Shown here: positions 7,748 to 15,349 of the stretch, one piece after another | Layout: every line of letters starts with the position of its first letter | How positions within the stretch are numbered: the stretch's first letter is position 1 | Origin: Caldilineaceae bacterium bin34 | GTDB taxonomy: Bacteria; Chloroflexota; Anaerolineae; Caldilineales; Caldilineaceae | Assembly: GCA_002238555.1 (NCBI GenBank) | Contig: MPMO01000051.1 | Span: 1 to 36,034 of the forward strand | DNA length: 36,034 nt | Reading direction: 5' to 3' | Notes under the pieces: model-generated | What the model was told of the DNA's origin: nothing | The model's database searches: none | The model's input: the letters and a program-made list of their open reading frames with translations, nothing else | Made by a program: the position numbers and the translations under genes

Positions 7748-8152
7748 ATGGACGAAGTCCGACAGGCGCAATTGGCCCACTACCGGAACAAACTGTCCCA
7801 TGAAACTGATTCGTGGGATCTCTACGAGGCACTGCAGGGCGGCGAGGCGGTGGTGGTCGTCGATGGTCGTTCGCGCGAGGCGTTCGCGACGGAACACATC
7901 CCGGGGTCGGTGAGCCTCCCCCACCGGGAAATCTGCGCCGAAACGGTCGCGGCCCTGCCCACAGACAGCACTTGCGTGTGCTACTGCGACGGAATCGGCT
8001 GCAATGCCTCGACCAAGACGGCTCTCAAACTGCTGCAGCTGGGCTTTGACGTGCGCGAGTTGATCGGCGGCCTCGACTGGTGGAAACGCGACGGCTACGG
8101 CACCGCCGGCGAGGCGGGCCGGCCGGGCCGGGAGGTTCGGTGCGGTTGCTAG
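7748..8152 (+). CDS. Rhodanese-domain sulfurtransferase
   Basis: A small single-domain protein of 134 residues. The rhodanese signature VVVVDGRSREAFATEHIPGS is followed by VSLPHREI. The active-site loop is CYCDGIGCNASTKTA: the Cys after VCY is at the position of the persulfide-carrying residue, and the second Cys is five residues later. LIGGLDWWKRDGY is the usual C-terminal motif. An N-terminal extension of about 30 residues precedes the domain, and the tail ends in CGC. An AAGGA lies five bases before ATG 7748. It probably moves sulfur or detoxifies; the partner is unknown. It follows the aldo/keto reductase and precedes a broken dioxygenase-like gene. Confidence 0.85.
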   Translation: MDEVRQAQLAHYRNKLSHETDSWDLYEALQGGEAVVVVDGRSREAFATEHIPGSVSLPHREICAETVAALPTDSTCVCYCDGIGCNASTKTALKLLQLGFDVRELIGGLDWWKRDGYGTAGEAGRPGREVRCGC

Positions 8153-8178
8153 GGCCGACAGCGTGCCAGGACTGAAAT

Positions 8179-8204
8179 CCACCGTCCACCCGCGTGGGCG
8201 GTGG
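8179..8204 (+). other. Strong 5'-leader stem-loop ahead of the dioxygenase-like gene
   Basis: CCACCGTCCAC (8179-8189) pairs with GTGGGCGGTGG (8194-8204) over 11 pairs, with one T-G wobble and a CCGC loop. It has no T-tract. It lies just before the Shine-Dalgarno AAGGAG (8216-8221), so it may modulate translation or stabilise the 5' end. Confidence 0.5.
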
Positions 8205-8230
8205 CCGAACGACGGAAGGAGTCGAGAACC

Positions 8231-9252
8231 ATGATTCAGACAGAGACCGGGGCCCTGCCCGCAGCCACAACGGATCCCGAACAGGCCCTGGCAGACCTTC
8301 ACGTGCACGGCTTCACGCTGTTGGAGGGGGTGCTGAGTCCACAGGAAACCGGGATGCTGGCGGAAACCCTGCAGTCCGTGGCGGCCCGCGAACTGTCTGC
8401 GGGCGGGGCGGTCCAGGACGGGGGGCCCCGCCACGGATCGGGGGGCCTCCAGGGCGTGGCGGGGGCGGCGCGTTCCAGGACGGCGGTCCCCGCCAGCAAT
8501 GGGGGGACTTCAAGGAGGTGGACGGCCTGACGGCGCGCGACAAGTTCCGGGCCGAGGCCGGCGGGGTCAACCAGCGGGTCTGGATGATCGTCAACAAGGG
8601 GCAGTGCTTTGTCGACCTCCTGTCCAAGGAACCCGTCCTGCACCTGGTGCGCGCCCTGCTGGGGGAGTGCTTCCAACTGTCCAGCCACGGTGCCAACATC
8701 GCACGCAAGGGCGGGGTGCCGATGCCCCTGCATACGGATCAATGGTGGATGCCGGCCCCCGTCGAGGCCGACGTCAACCCCATGCCGGTGGGGTCCATCC
8801 GGCGGGACGCCGCACCAGTGCCGCCCGCGGCCGAACCGGTCCTGATTGCGCCGTGCGCCTGTGTCAACGTGTTGTGGTACCTGCGGGATTTCAGCGAGAA
8901 GACCGGCAGCACGCGCGTGCTGCCGGGCAGCCACCTGTTCGGTTACCAGCCACCGGCGGACCATCCCGAAACGGCGACCGTGTCCGTGGCGGGCAAGGCC
9001 GGCACGGTCCTGGTGATCGACGGCCGCATCTGGCACGGCACCGGGGCCAACACCACCGACAACGATCGCCTGACCGTCCTGACCACCTTCTGCGGTCCGC
9101 AGTATCGTCCCCAGGAAAACTACTTCGTGGGGACCTCGCCCGCAGTCCTGGCCAACGCCGACGAGCACCTCCGGTCCATGTTGGGCTACCGCATCTGGCA
9201 CGGCTACGGCCGGACCGAGAACCCGGTGGCCGAGTTTGTGGACGAAGACTGA
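8231..9252 (+). pseudogene. Phytanoyl-CoA dioxygenase-like (PhyH) gene, frameshifted by a 62-bp duplication
   Basis: A Fe(II)/2-oxoglutarate oxygenase-like gene. It starts at ATG 8231, after AAGGAG (8216-8221), with MIQTETGALPAA and HVHGFTLLEGVLSPQETGML. The rest of the protein lies in another frame from about 8475: AFQDGGPRQQWGDFKEVDGL, NQRVWMIVNKG, then the metal motif HTD in PMPLHTDQWW and the distal His/Arg region IWHGTGANTTDNDRLTV. The frames differ because 8401-8462 and 8463-8524 are imperfect tandem copies (47 of 62 bases identical). Since 62 is not a multiple of three, reading through both copies breaks the frame; removing one restores a single protein of about 320 residues. It may be a true pseudogene or an assembly artefact. 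Substrate is unknown; such proteins hydroxylate small metabolites. Confidence 0.85.
8401..8524 (+). repeat. Imperfect 62-bp tandem duplication
   Basis: Units 8401-8462 and 8463-8524 align without gaps at 47 of 62 positions. All 15 differences place G or C in the first unit: eight replace an A or T, seven swap C and G, and none introduces an A or T. The second unit gives the family-like reading AFQDGGPRQQWGDFKEVDG; the first gives a degraded AVQDGGPRHGSGGLQGVAG. Confidence 0.8.
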
Positions 9253-9265
9253 AGCGCCCCCGGGT

Positions 9266-9688
9266 TCAGGGCTTCAGATTCTCTCCGAGATAGGTTACGG
9301 GCAGCACCACGCAGACGAGCTGGTTCAGGAACAGGATCAGCAACACGCCGATGCCGACGGGTGCCGTCGGTACCAGGTCTCCCGTGAGATAGGCGGTCAG
9401 GACCACGCCGGCCAGCAGTGCGTTGCAGGCAATCACGACCAGTGAGGATCGCCCCCGGATTACCGGTTGGGCGGCCAGGTCCAGGAACAGGAGGCCCGTG
9501 CCGGCCAGGCCGGCGCCGCCCAGCCGCACCGGCCACAGGGTCTGCCGGGGCATGGGCCAGCCCAGCAGGTCGGTCGCCCAGTGCGGTTGTCCCAGGAGGA
9601 GCAGGCCCAGGCCCAGACCGCACAGCAGGGCGTTGGCGCGCAGCACGTAGCGGTACAGGCGGTAGGGATCGTTGAGGGAGTAGGCCAT
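9266..9688 (-). CDS. Small membrane protein, four predicted helices, unknown function
   Basis: A 140-residue protein starting MAYSLNDPYRLYRYVLRANA from ATG 9688. Four hydrophobic stretches are visible: LLCGLGLGLLLLGQPHWA, LGGAGLAGTGLLFLDLAA, SLVVIACNALLAGVVLTAYL and IGVLLILFLNQLVCVVLPVT. The short N-terminal head is basic and likely cytoplasmic. A longer upstream frame exists but is a shadow of nuoB. I do not recognise the family. It is divergent from nuoB with a 160-base gap, and nothing in its sequence links it to Complex I beyond position. Confidence 0.7.
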   Translation of the reverse strand: MAYSLNDPYRLYRYVLRANALLCGLGLGLLLLGQPHWATDLLGWPMPRQTLWPVRLGGAGLAGTGLLFLDLAAQPVIRGRSSLVVIACNALLAGVVLTAYLTGDLVPTAPVGIGVLLILFLNQLVCVVLPVTYLGENLKP

Positions 9689-9767
9689 GGAGCGTCCTAG
9701 TCGGCCGGGAAGCCGGGGTGCTGCGGCCGGCGGTTGGGGTCCGCGCGCATATGTCGAGGGGTTGTTG

Positions 9768-9796
9768 TTGTATGCTGACTCCGGCTGCGGTAAAAT
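9768..9796 (+). promoter_or_regulatory. Promoter candidate for nuoB-nuoCD-nuoI
   Basis: TTGTAT (9768-9773), 17 bases, then TAAAAT (9791-9796). The -10 matches five of six bases, the -35 only three. It is about 50 bases before the nuoB ATG, in the gap that also serves the divergent membrane-protein gene. Confidence 0.45.
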
Positions 9797-9847
9797 CCGC
9801 GCTCCCCTTGCTGTCCGGTGCCGTTTCGGCCTGTTTCTTGCGCGCGC

Positions 9848-10636
9848 ATGAGTCTTGCACCCCCCAACTTCCCGGACCTGAAGACAGATCAGGTTGAATC
9901 CTATCTGCACCCTTCGGTTTCCGTGCCCGAGGGACTGAACAACAACGTCCTGGTGACCACGATCGACCGGCTCTACAACTGGAGTCGGCGGTCCAGCATG
10001 TGGCCCCTGCTGTTCGGGCTGGCCTGCTGTGCCATCGAGATGATCGCCACCGCCTCCAGCCGCTTCGACCTGTCCCGCTTCGGGATGGAGGTCATGCGGC
10101 CCAGCCCGCGCCAGAGCGACCTGATGATTGTCTCCGGCACGGTGACCAAGAAGATGGTGCCGGCCATCGTACGCATCTACAACCAGATGGCCGAGCCGCG
10201 CTACGTGATCGCCATGGGGGCCTGTGCGACCGGCGGCGGTCCCTTCAAGGAGGGCTACAACGTGGTCAGCGGCATCGACAAGTACGTCCCGGTGGACGTC
10301 TACATCCCCGGTTGCCCGCCGACCCCCGAGGCCCTGATGTTCGGCCTCATGAAGATGCACCAGAAAGTGGACACGCAGAGCGTGACCACGGCGGACTGGT
10401 ACAAGCGGGAAGGTTCGGCCTTCGTGCCCGTGCCCCATTTGGGACCCGACATCTTCGACCCCCGGCAGGCGGACCTGATCCGGGCCGAGACGATGTCCGG
10501 CGAGGCCGTGGCGGCCGACACCGGCGGCGACCGTGCCGAAGGCGGCGTGCCCGGCGGCCTGCGCAACTTGGGGGAGAAGGCCAAGGCCCGCATCGCCCAG
10601 GCCAAGGAACGGGCCGCGGCCCGATTGGCGGGTTGA
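9848..10636 (+). CDS. nuoB: NADH-quinone oxidoreductase subunit B
   Basis: A peripheral-arm subunit of Complex I that carries the N2 4Fe-4S cluster, last in the chain before quinone. The ligands are visible: adjacent Cys residues in FGLACCAIEMI, one in GACATGGG and one in IPGCPPTPEAL. The core domain ends near residue 180. An extra tail of about 80 residues follows, ending in a charged helix (GEKAKARIAQAKERAAARLA), so the protein is 262 residues against roughly 160-220 in many bacteria. A GTG further upstream (9818) is possible, but ATG 9848 begins the conserved region. The gene after it starts nine bases beyond the stop. Confidence 0.95.
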   Translation: MSLAPPNFPDLKTDQVESYLHPSVSVPEGLNNNVLVTTIDRLYNWSRRSSMWPLLFGLACCAIEMIATASSRFDLSRFGMEVMRPSPRQSDLMIVSGTVTKKMVPAIVRIYNQMAEPRYVIAMGACATGGGPFKEGYNVVSGIDKYVPVDVYIPGCPPTPEALMFGLMKMHQKVDTQSVTTADWYKREGSAFVPVPHLGPDIFDPRQADLIRAETMSGEAVAADTGGDRAEGGVPGGLRNLGEKAKARIAQAKERAAARLAG

Positions 10637-10644
10637 GGTTGCCC

Positions 10645-12444
10645 GTGTCCGACATCGTCGCCCCGTCCACCACCGTGGCCGGTCCCCTGGACGTGGCCGG
10701 CACCCTGGCCCTCGTGCAGGAGGCCCTGCCCGACGCCAAGCCGGTGTCCGCCGGTCCCACCGACTACCTGGAGGTGGCTCCGGATCAACTGATTGAAGCC
10801 CTGCAGGTTCTGCGCGACCAGGGCGGCTGCGACCTGCTGTCGAGCATCACCTGCACGGACTACCTGAGCTACCAGGGCCGGGCGCGGGCCAAGGACGGTC
10901 CCCGGTTCGAGGTTGTCTACCACCTGTACAGCACCGCCCAGGGCGGGGACTGTGTTGTCCTGCACGTACCGGTGGACGACGGCGAATCCCTGCCCACGGC
11001 GACGCCGGTGTATCCCGGCGCCAATCTGCAGGAACGGGAGGTTTGGGACCTGTACGGCCTGGTCTTCGATGGCCACCCCAATCTGCGCCGCATCCTGCTC
11101 TGGGAGGGTTTCGAAGGCCACCCCATGCGCAAGGACTGGCACGAGGCCTACTACGAGGAGGACCAGAAACCCTTCCGCAGCCGCCATCCGCGGGCCGACT
11201 TCGCCCGCAGCGAGGACAAGGTTCCCTGGGGCAAGAACACCCGCTACCCGGCCGACTGGGATCCGGACGACTGGCAGGAGCCCGTCACCTATGTTCCGGT
11301 CAGCCAGGATCCGCGGTCCCGGAACGGTGCCGGCGATCACCTGAGCACGGAGAGCGTGGTGGTCAACCTGGGGCCGCACCATCCCAGCACCCACGGCGTG
11401 TTCCGCATGATCGTGCGCATCGAGGGCGAGACCGTGATCGCCCTCGAACCGGACATGGGCTACCTGCACCGCAACCACGAGAAGATCGGCGAGCGCAACA
11501 CCTGGCTGATGAACATGCCGTTCACGGACAGGCTCGACTACATCAACTCGATGAGCAACAACTGGGGCTACGCCCTGGCGGTGGAAAAGCTCATGGGGCT
11601 GGAGGTGCCGGAACGGGCCGAGTACCTCCGGGTCATCATGGCGGAGCTGTCCCGCATCGTGAACCACCTGTGGTCGATCGGGTTCATCCTCAACGACCTG
11701 GGCGCCCTGCAGACCCCGGCCCTGTACGCCATCGAGGAGCGGGAGATGATCCTGGACCTCTTCGAGTCGGTCAGCGGCGCCCGCATGATGTGCAACTACC
11801 TCCGCTTCGGCGGCGTGCACCGCGACCTGCCGGCCGGATGGGCGGAACGGGCCCGGTACGTGGTCCATGAACGGCTGCCGCGGGCGCTGGACCAGCTGGA
11901 CGACCTGTTGTCCGGCAACGAAATCGTCAACACGCGCGGGCGCGGCGTGGGCTACCTGAGCGCCGAGCAACTGATCAGCCTCAGTGTGACCGGTCCCATG
12001 ATCCGGGCCGCCGGCGTGCCGTACGACATCCGGCGTTGCGAGCCCTACGGGGTCTACGACCGGTTCGACTTCGACATCCCGACGCTGCCCCACAGCGACG
12101 TCTACGATCGGTACTACATCCGCCTGCTGGAAGCCCGCGAGAGCGTCCGCATTGTCCAGCAGGCCCTGGCCGGACTCCCGGAGGGCGACATCCTGGCCGG
12201 CAAGGGCGGCTACGTGTTCCGCCCGCCGGAGGGCGAGGCCTACGGACGGGTCGAGGGCCCCAAGGGCGAACTCGGCTTCTACCTCGTCAGCGACGGCAAG
12301 CCCAACCCCTACCGCTACCACATCCGCGCACCCAGCTACATCAACCTCAACGCGCTGGCGCCCATGACCGTGGGCTACAAGGTGGCGGACGCCATCGTCA
12401 TCCTGGGGGCGATTGACATCGTCCTCGGGGAAGTGGATCGCTGA
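10645..12444 (+). CDS. nuoCD: NADH-quinone oxidoreductase subunits C and D, fused
   Basis: A single 599-residue protein. Residues about 1-225 are NuoC (30-kDa subunit): DLLSSITCTDYLSY, then the conserved EREVWDLYGLVFDGHPNLRR and ILLWEGFEGHPMRKDW. From about residue 238 it is NuoD (49-kDa subunit): VVVNLGPHHPSTHGVFRMIV, GYLHRNHEKIGERNTW, SRIVNHLWSIGFILNDLGAL, ending with VGYKVADAIVILGAIDIVLG and EVDR. NuoD lines the quinone site with NuoB. The linker (about 210-237) is acidic and Pro-rich. GTG at 10645 has GAGG (10635-10638) six bases upstream; TTG at 10639 is a weaker alternative. The start is close to the nuoB stop and nuoI follows after 24 bases. The C-D fusion is known in proteobacteria; here it accompanies an incomplete nuo set. 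Confidence 0.95.
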   Translation: MSDIVAPSTTVAGPLDVAGTLALVQEALPDAKPVSAGPTDYLEVAPDQLIEALQVLRDQGGCDLLSSITCTDYLSYQGRARAKDGPRFEVVYHLYSTAQGGDCVVLHVPVDDGESLPTATPVYPGANLQEREVWDLYGLVFDGHPNLRRILLWEGFEGHPMRKDWHEAYYEEDQKPFRSRHPRADFARSEDKVPWGKNTRYPADWDPDDWQEPVTYVPVSQDPRSRNGAGDHLSTESVVVNLGPHHPSTHGVFRMIVRIEGETVIALEPDMGYLHRNHEKIGERNTWLMNMPFTDRLDYINSMSNNWGYALAVEKLMGLEVPERAEYLRVIMAELSRIVNHLWSIGFILNDLGALQTPALYAIEEREMILDLFESVSGARMMCNYLRFGGVHRDLPAGWAERARYVVHERLPRALDQLDDLLSGNEIVNTRGRGVGYLSAEQLISLSVTGPMIRAAGVPYDIRRCEPYGVYDRFDFDIPTLPHSDVYDRYYIRLLEARESVRIVQQALAGLPEGDILAGKGGYVFRPPEGEAYGRVEGPKGELGFYLVSDGKPNPYRYHIRAPSYINLNALAPMTVGYKVADAIVILGAIDIVLGEVDR

Positions 12445-12468
12445 TTCGGCCAGAGGAGAGACGGAGCC

Positions 12469-13206
12469 ATGTTCGGAACGGGACTGCTCAAGGGGCTTGG
12501 AATCACCTTCAAGCACCTGGTGGACACCTACAAGGACGATATACAGTCGACCCCGGCCCGCTATCAGGGCAGCGACGACCGCGGCAAGGGCCTCAAGGTC
12601 ATTGATCAGCCGGTGGATCAGGAGGGCCTGCTCACGATCCAGTATCCGGAGGAGCGCCGCCTGCTGCCGGAGCGGTTCCGCTACATCCCGATGCTGATTT
12701 GGGACACGGAGACCGACGAGGAGCGCTGTACGGCCTGCGGCATCTGTGCCAAGGTCTGTCCGCCCCAGTGCATCTGGATCACGCGCGCCACGGACGAGGC
12801 CGGCAAGCCGGTCACGCGCCCGCAGGATTTCTTCATCGACGCCACGATTTGCATGAGCTGCAACTATTGCGTCGAGTTCTGCCCGTTCGATGCCATCAAG
12901 ATGGATCACGATGCCGAACTGGCATCGTTCGAGCGGTTCCCCCACCTGGTCTACGACAAGGGCGAACTCACGGTTCCGCTCGACTACTACGCCGCCCTGT
13001 GGCCGACCCAGTACGCCGAGGAGCAGGAACGAAGGGCCCAGGAGGCCGCCGAAGCCCGGGCCAAGGAAGAGGCCAAGGCCGCGCGGGCGGCCGTCAAGAA
13101 GGAGGAGGAAGAGGCTCCGGCCCCCGAGGCCAAGCTGTCCCGGGCGGAGGAGTTGAAACAAAAGGCCATGGAACGGGCCCGCCAGCGGCGGGAAGCGCAG
13201 AGTTGA
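12469..13206 (+). CDS. nuoI: NADH-quinone oxidoreductase subunit I
   Basis: A ferredoxin-like subunit of the peripheral arm that carries clusters N6a and N6b. Two 4Fe-4S motifs are complete: CTACGICAKVCPPQC and CMSCNYCVEFCPFDAIK. The N terminus (GLLKGLGITFKHLVDTY) is the amphipathic region that lies on the membrane. After about residue 180 comes a long Ala/Glu/Lys/Arg tail (EEQERRAQEAAEARAKEEAK and on to the end), probably a helix or coiled coil, giving 245 residues where about 150-180 is usual. ATG 12469 has AGGAG upstream. No nuoH, J, K, L, M or N follows; the next sequence is an IS607-type element. Confidence 0.94.
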   Translation: MFGTGLLKGLGITFKHLVDTYKDDIQSTPARYQGSDDRGKGLKVIDQPVDQEGLLTIQYPEERRLLPERFRYIPMLIWDTETDEERCTACGICAKVCPPQCIWITRATDEAGKPVTRPQDFFIDATICMSCNYCVEFCPFDAIKMDHDAELASFERFPHLVYDKGELTVPLDYYAALWPTQYAEEQERRAQEAAEARAKEEAKAARAAVKKEEEEAPAPEAKLSRAEELKQKAMERARQRREAQS

Positions 13207-13312
13207 TGCCCTGTCCCGGCATCCTCGCTCCGGGCAAACGAGGTGCCGCGGCCGCAGGCCGGAGCACAGGAGCATGTATTAGACTGCAGATTCAGAACAA
13301 TACGTCTGTTTG

Positions 13313-13321
13313 TGCTATAAT
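13313..13321 (+). promoter_or_regulatory. Extended -10 promoter of the IS607-type element
   Basis: TGCTATAAT is a perfect -10 with the TG extension. It is followed by AGGA (13323-13326) and the tnpA ATG at 13328. No good -35 is visible (TTCAGA at 19 bases). The same TTGTGCTA core occurs upstream of the left tnpB and the LysM gene. Confidence 0.5.
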
Positions 13322-13327
13322 TAGGAC

Positions 13328-13915
13328 ATGGGCATCCATCGGACCAGGGCGTTCGCGCCCAGGATCGGAGTCCACAAGAACACGGTGAAGACTTGGAACC
13401 TGAACGGCAAGCTGCCGGCCGGGCACCGGTACGACACGGACGGGGATGTGGATTGCTTATCGGGCGTGAAGCACCCCGCAGGCCCCGCCACGGACGGTGG
13501 TCTGTTGCCGCGTCTCTTGCCACGCGCAACAGGACGATCTGCGGACGCAGCAGCAGGCCATGGAGATGTACTGCTTGGAGGCCGGCATCCCGGTGGACGC
13601 GCGGCTGGTCGAGGTGGGCGCAGCCTGCACTGCAAGCACCCCGTGTTCCGGTCGTTGATGAAACGGGTCGACCAGCGGGAGCTCAGGTGGCTGCCGCTGG
13701 TCCACCAGGATTGTCTGTGCCGGTTCGGCTTCGACTGGTTCGTGTACTTCGCCGAAACCCACGGCTGCGAAATCCGAGTGGTCAATCAGTCCAGGTTGTC
13801 GCCGCAGGCTGAGCTGGTCGAGGACCTGATGTCTGTCATTCACACTTTCTCCGATAGGCTGTCCGGGTTGCGCCGGTACCGGAAGCAAATCCAACAAGCC
13901 GCTATCGATGGCTGA
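13328..13915 (+). pseudogene. tnpA: IS607-type TnpA serine recombinase with paired frameshifts
   Basis: The N terminus is a MerR-like helix-turn-helix (IGVHKNTVKTWNLNGKLPAG). The C-terminal half is strongly family-like: VFRSLMKRVDQRELRWLPLV, RFGFDWFVYFAETHGCEIRV and LVEDLMSVIHTFSDRLSGLR. The middle (about 13488-13622) is out of frame. The next frame gives RTVVCCRVSCHAQQDDLRTQ and QQAMEMYCLEAGIPVDARLV, the serine-recombinase catalytic segment in which RVS carries the nucleophile. Two opposite shifts thus keep the frame open for 195 codons but destroy the active-site region. A naive reading would call it intact. It overlaps tnpB by eight bases (ATGGCTGA). Confidence 0.8.
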
Positions 13916-15335
13916 GAAGGTTACACGCATTCTGCGCAGCGCAGGGCTGAACCGGACCAAGTACAACCACCTGGCAGACATGGCTGCGCGGTGCGGGCGT
14001 GTCCGGGCGGATGCCTGGCAACGGTGCAGCGGAGTGTCCGCCGCGCCCCTGTCCGCCTACGACATCCGCGATGCCTGGATGGCGGAGGGCTACGCCTGGC
14101 ACGGGCTGCCGGCGCGGCTGGGCAAGGCGACGCTGGCCGATGCCCTGGGCGACATCGATGCGGCGCGGGAGGCGGCCAAGGTGCCGGTCAAACGCGCCGT
14201 GCGGCACCGCACCAAGGGCGACAACGCCGAACGCCAGCGTCTGCATTCCCTGCTCAAGCAGAACCGCTGGACCGAAGACCCGTTCCTGCACCGGCAGATG
14301 CGCAAGTCCTGGCGCGGCGGCCAGTCCCGCGTGACCAACCAGATCGTGGCCGACGCGGGCTCCTATACCACCAAGATCTGGCACGGACGGGCCTGGATCC
14401 ACCTGCAGTGCCTGGAGCGCGGCCGACGCATCGCCATTCCGCTCAAGGGCACACATCTGCCTTCCGGCACCCTCCGCATCCTCCTGCAGGCCAACGGCCA
14501 GGTGGAAATCCACCATGCCGTGGACGAGGAAGCGGTGTGCAGCACGCGTCCCTGCGGGGATGCCACGGTGGGTGTGGACAAGGGCTACACGGAAGCCTAC
14601 ACCGACAGCGACGGGGAGCGCCACGGCGAAGGCTTGGGTGATCTGCTGTCCGCGGAGAGTGACCACCGCAAGGTCAAGGGCACGCGGCGCAACCAGCTGC
14701 GGGCGGTCGAGCAGAAGCACCGGGCCAAGGGTAATACCGGCAAGGCCGACAACATCCGGCAGCACAACCTCGGCAACCAAAAGTGGAACCGGCGGAGGAC
14801 GCTGCACCACCAACAGGTGCGCGACCATCTCTGCCAGGCCGCCCACGCCGTCGTGGACAAGGCCGGCACCCTCGCCTGCGAGGACCTGTCCCTGCCCATG
14901 AAGTCCGCCCAGTACCGCCACAAGGACACCAGCCGTCGCCTGAACGGCTGGGTCAAGGGCGTGATGGCGGACACCCTCACTTCGATATCTCGACGCAGAG
15001 GTTCTGCGTTGGTCTTGGTCAATCCGGCCTACACATCGCAAATCGACTCCCGCACAGGCCTGTTGCAGGGCACGCGTCGATGGGATCGGTTTTACTGTAC
15101 CGACGGGGTTGTGCTGGACGCGGACACCAATGCCGCCTGCAACATTCTGGCGAGGCTGTACGACGCGGAGATAACGTTGTACATGCCCTACAGGGAGGTC
15201 AAGGCCCTGCTCGCGGAACGAACCAGGACAACGGTGGGGACTGCTCCACCCGGACTCGAGTTGCGGGGGCTTGCAACAAGGCTCCCATCAACCGAGAGCG
15301 AATTACCCGCATCGGTACCGAAGGGTGCCGGTTAA
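13908..15335 (+). CDS. tnpB: TnpB RNA-guided endonuclease of the IS607-type element
   Basis: A 475-residue RuvC-type nuclease with the catalytic triad intact: Asp224 (VGVDKGYTEAYTDSDG), Glu325 (LACEDLSLPM) and Asp406 (DADTNAACNILARLYD). The place where other TnpBs have the zinc ribbon reads NPAYTSQIDSRTGLLQGTRR then DRFYCTDGVV: the first CxxC is gone and only one Cys remains, so this is the ribbon-less subgroup. An Arg/His-rich bridge region (LRAVEQKHRAKGNTGKADNI) precedes the Glu. The start overlaps the tnpA stop, so translation is probably coupled. The tail after about residue 437 (TVGTAPPGLELRGLATRLPS) is low in structure and probably encodes part of the guide-RNA scaffold. The partner recombinase is broken, so the element is likely immobile while the nuclease may still work. 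Confidence 0.9.
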   Translation: MAEKVTRILRSAGLNRTKYNHLADMAARCGRVRADAWQRCSGVSAAPLSAYDIRDAWMAEGYAWHGLPARLGKATLADALGDIDAAREAAKVPVKRAVRHRTKGDNAERQRLHSLLKQNRWTEDPFLHRQMRKSWRGGQSRVTNQIVADAGSYTTKIWHGRAWIHLQCLERGRRIAIPLKGTHLPSGTLRILLQANGQVEIHHAVDEEAVCSTRPCGDATVGVDKGYTEAYTDSDGERHGEGLGDLLSAESDHRKVKGTRRNQLRAVEQKHRAKGNTGKADNIRQHNLGNQKWNRRRTLHHQQVRDHLCQAAHAVVDKAGTLACEDLSLPMKSAQYRHKDTSRRLNGWVKGVMADTLTSISRRRGSALVLVNPAYTSQIDSRTGLLQGTRRWDRFYCTDGVVLDADTNAACNILARLYDAEITLYMPYREVKALLAERTRTTVGTAPPGLELRGLATRLPSTESELPASVPKGAG

Positions 15336-15349
15336 AGGAACAGTTTGAG
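15215..15349 (+). ncRNA. Possible TnpB guide RNA (reRNA/omega RNA) region at the tnpB 3' end
   Basis: By family knowledge the guide RNA of TnpB overlaps the 3' end of its gene and runs into the flank. Here 15260-15277 forms GTTGC, loop, GCAAC, and 15316-15332 carries ACCG and CGGT arms. The guide part would begin near the element end at about 15335. Boundaries are a guess; the function is inferred from position alone. Confidence 0.35.

Noticed and set aside
10300..13275. Very long open frame (991 codons) on the minus strand opposite the nuo genes
   Set aside because: It is antisense to three recognisable Complex I genes, and its His/Val/Gln-rich composition is what GC-rich codon bias produces on the opposite strand.
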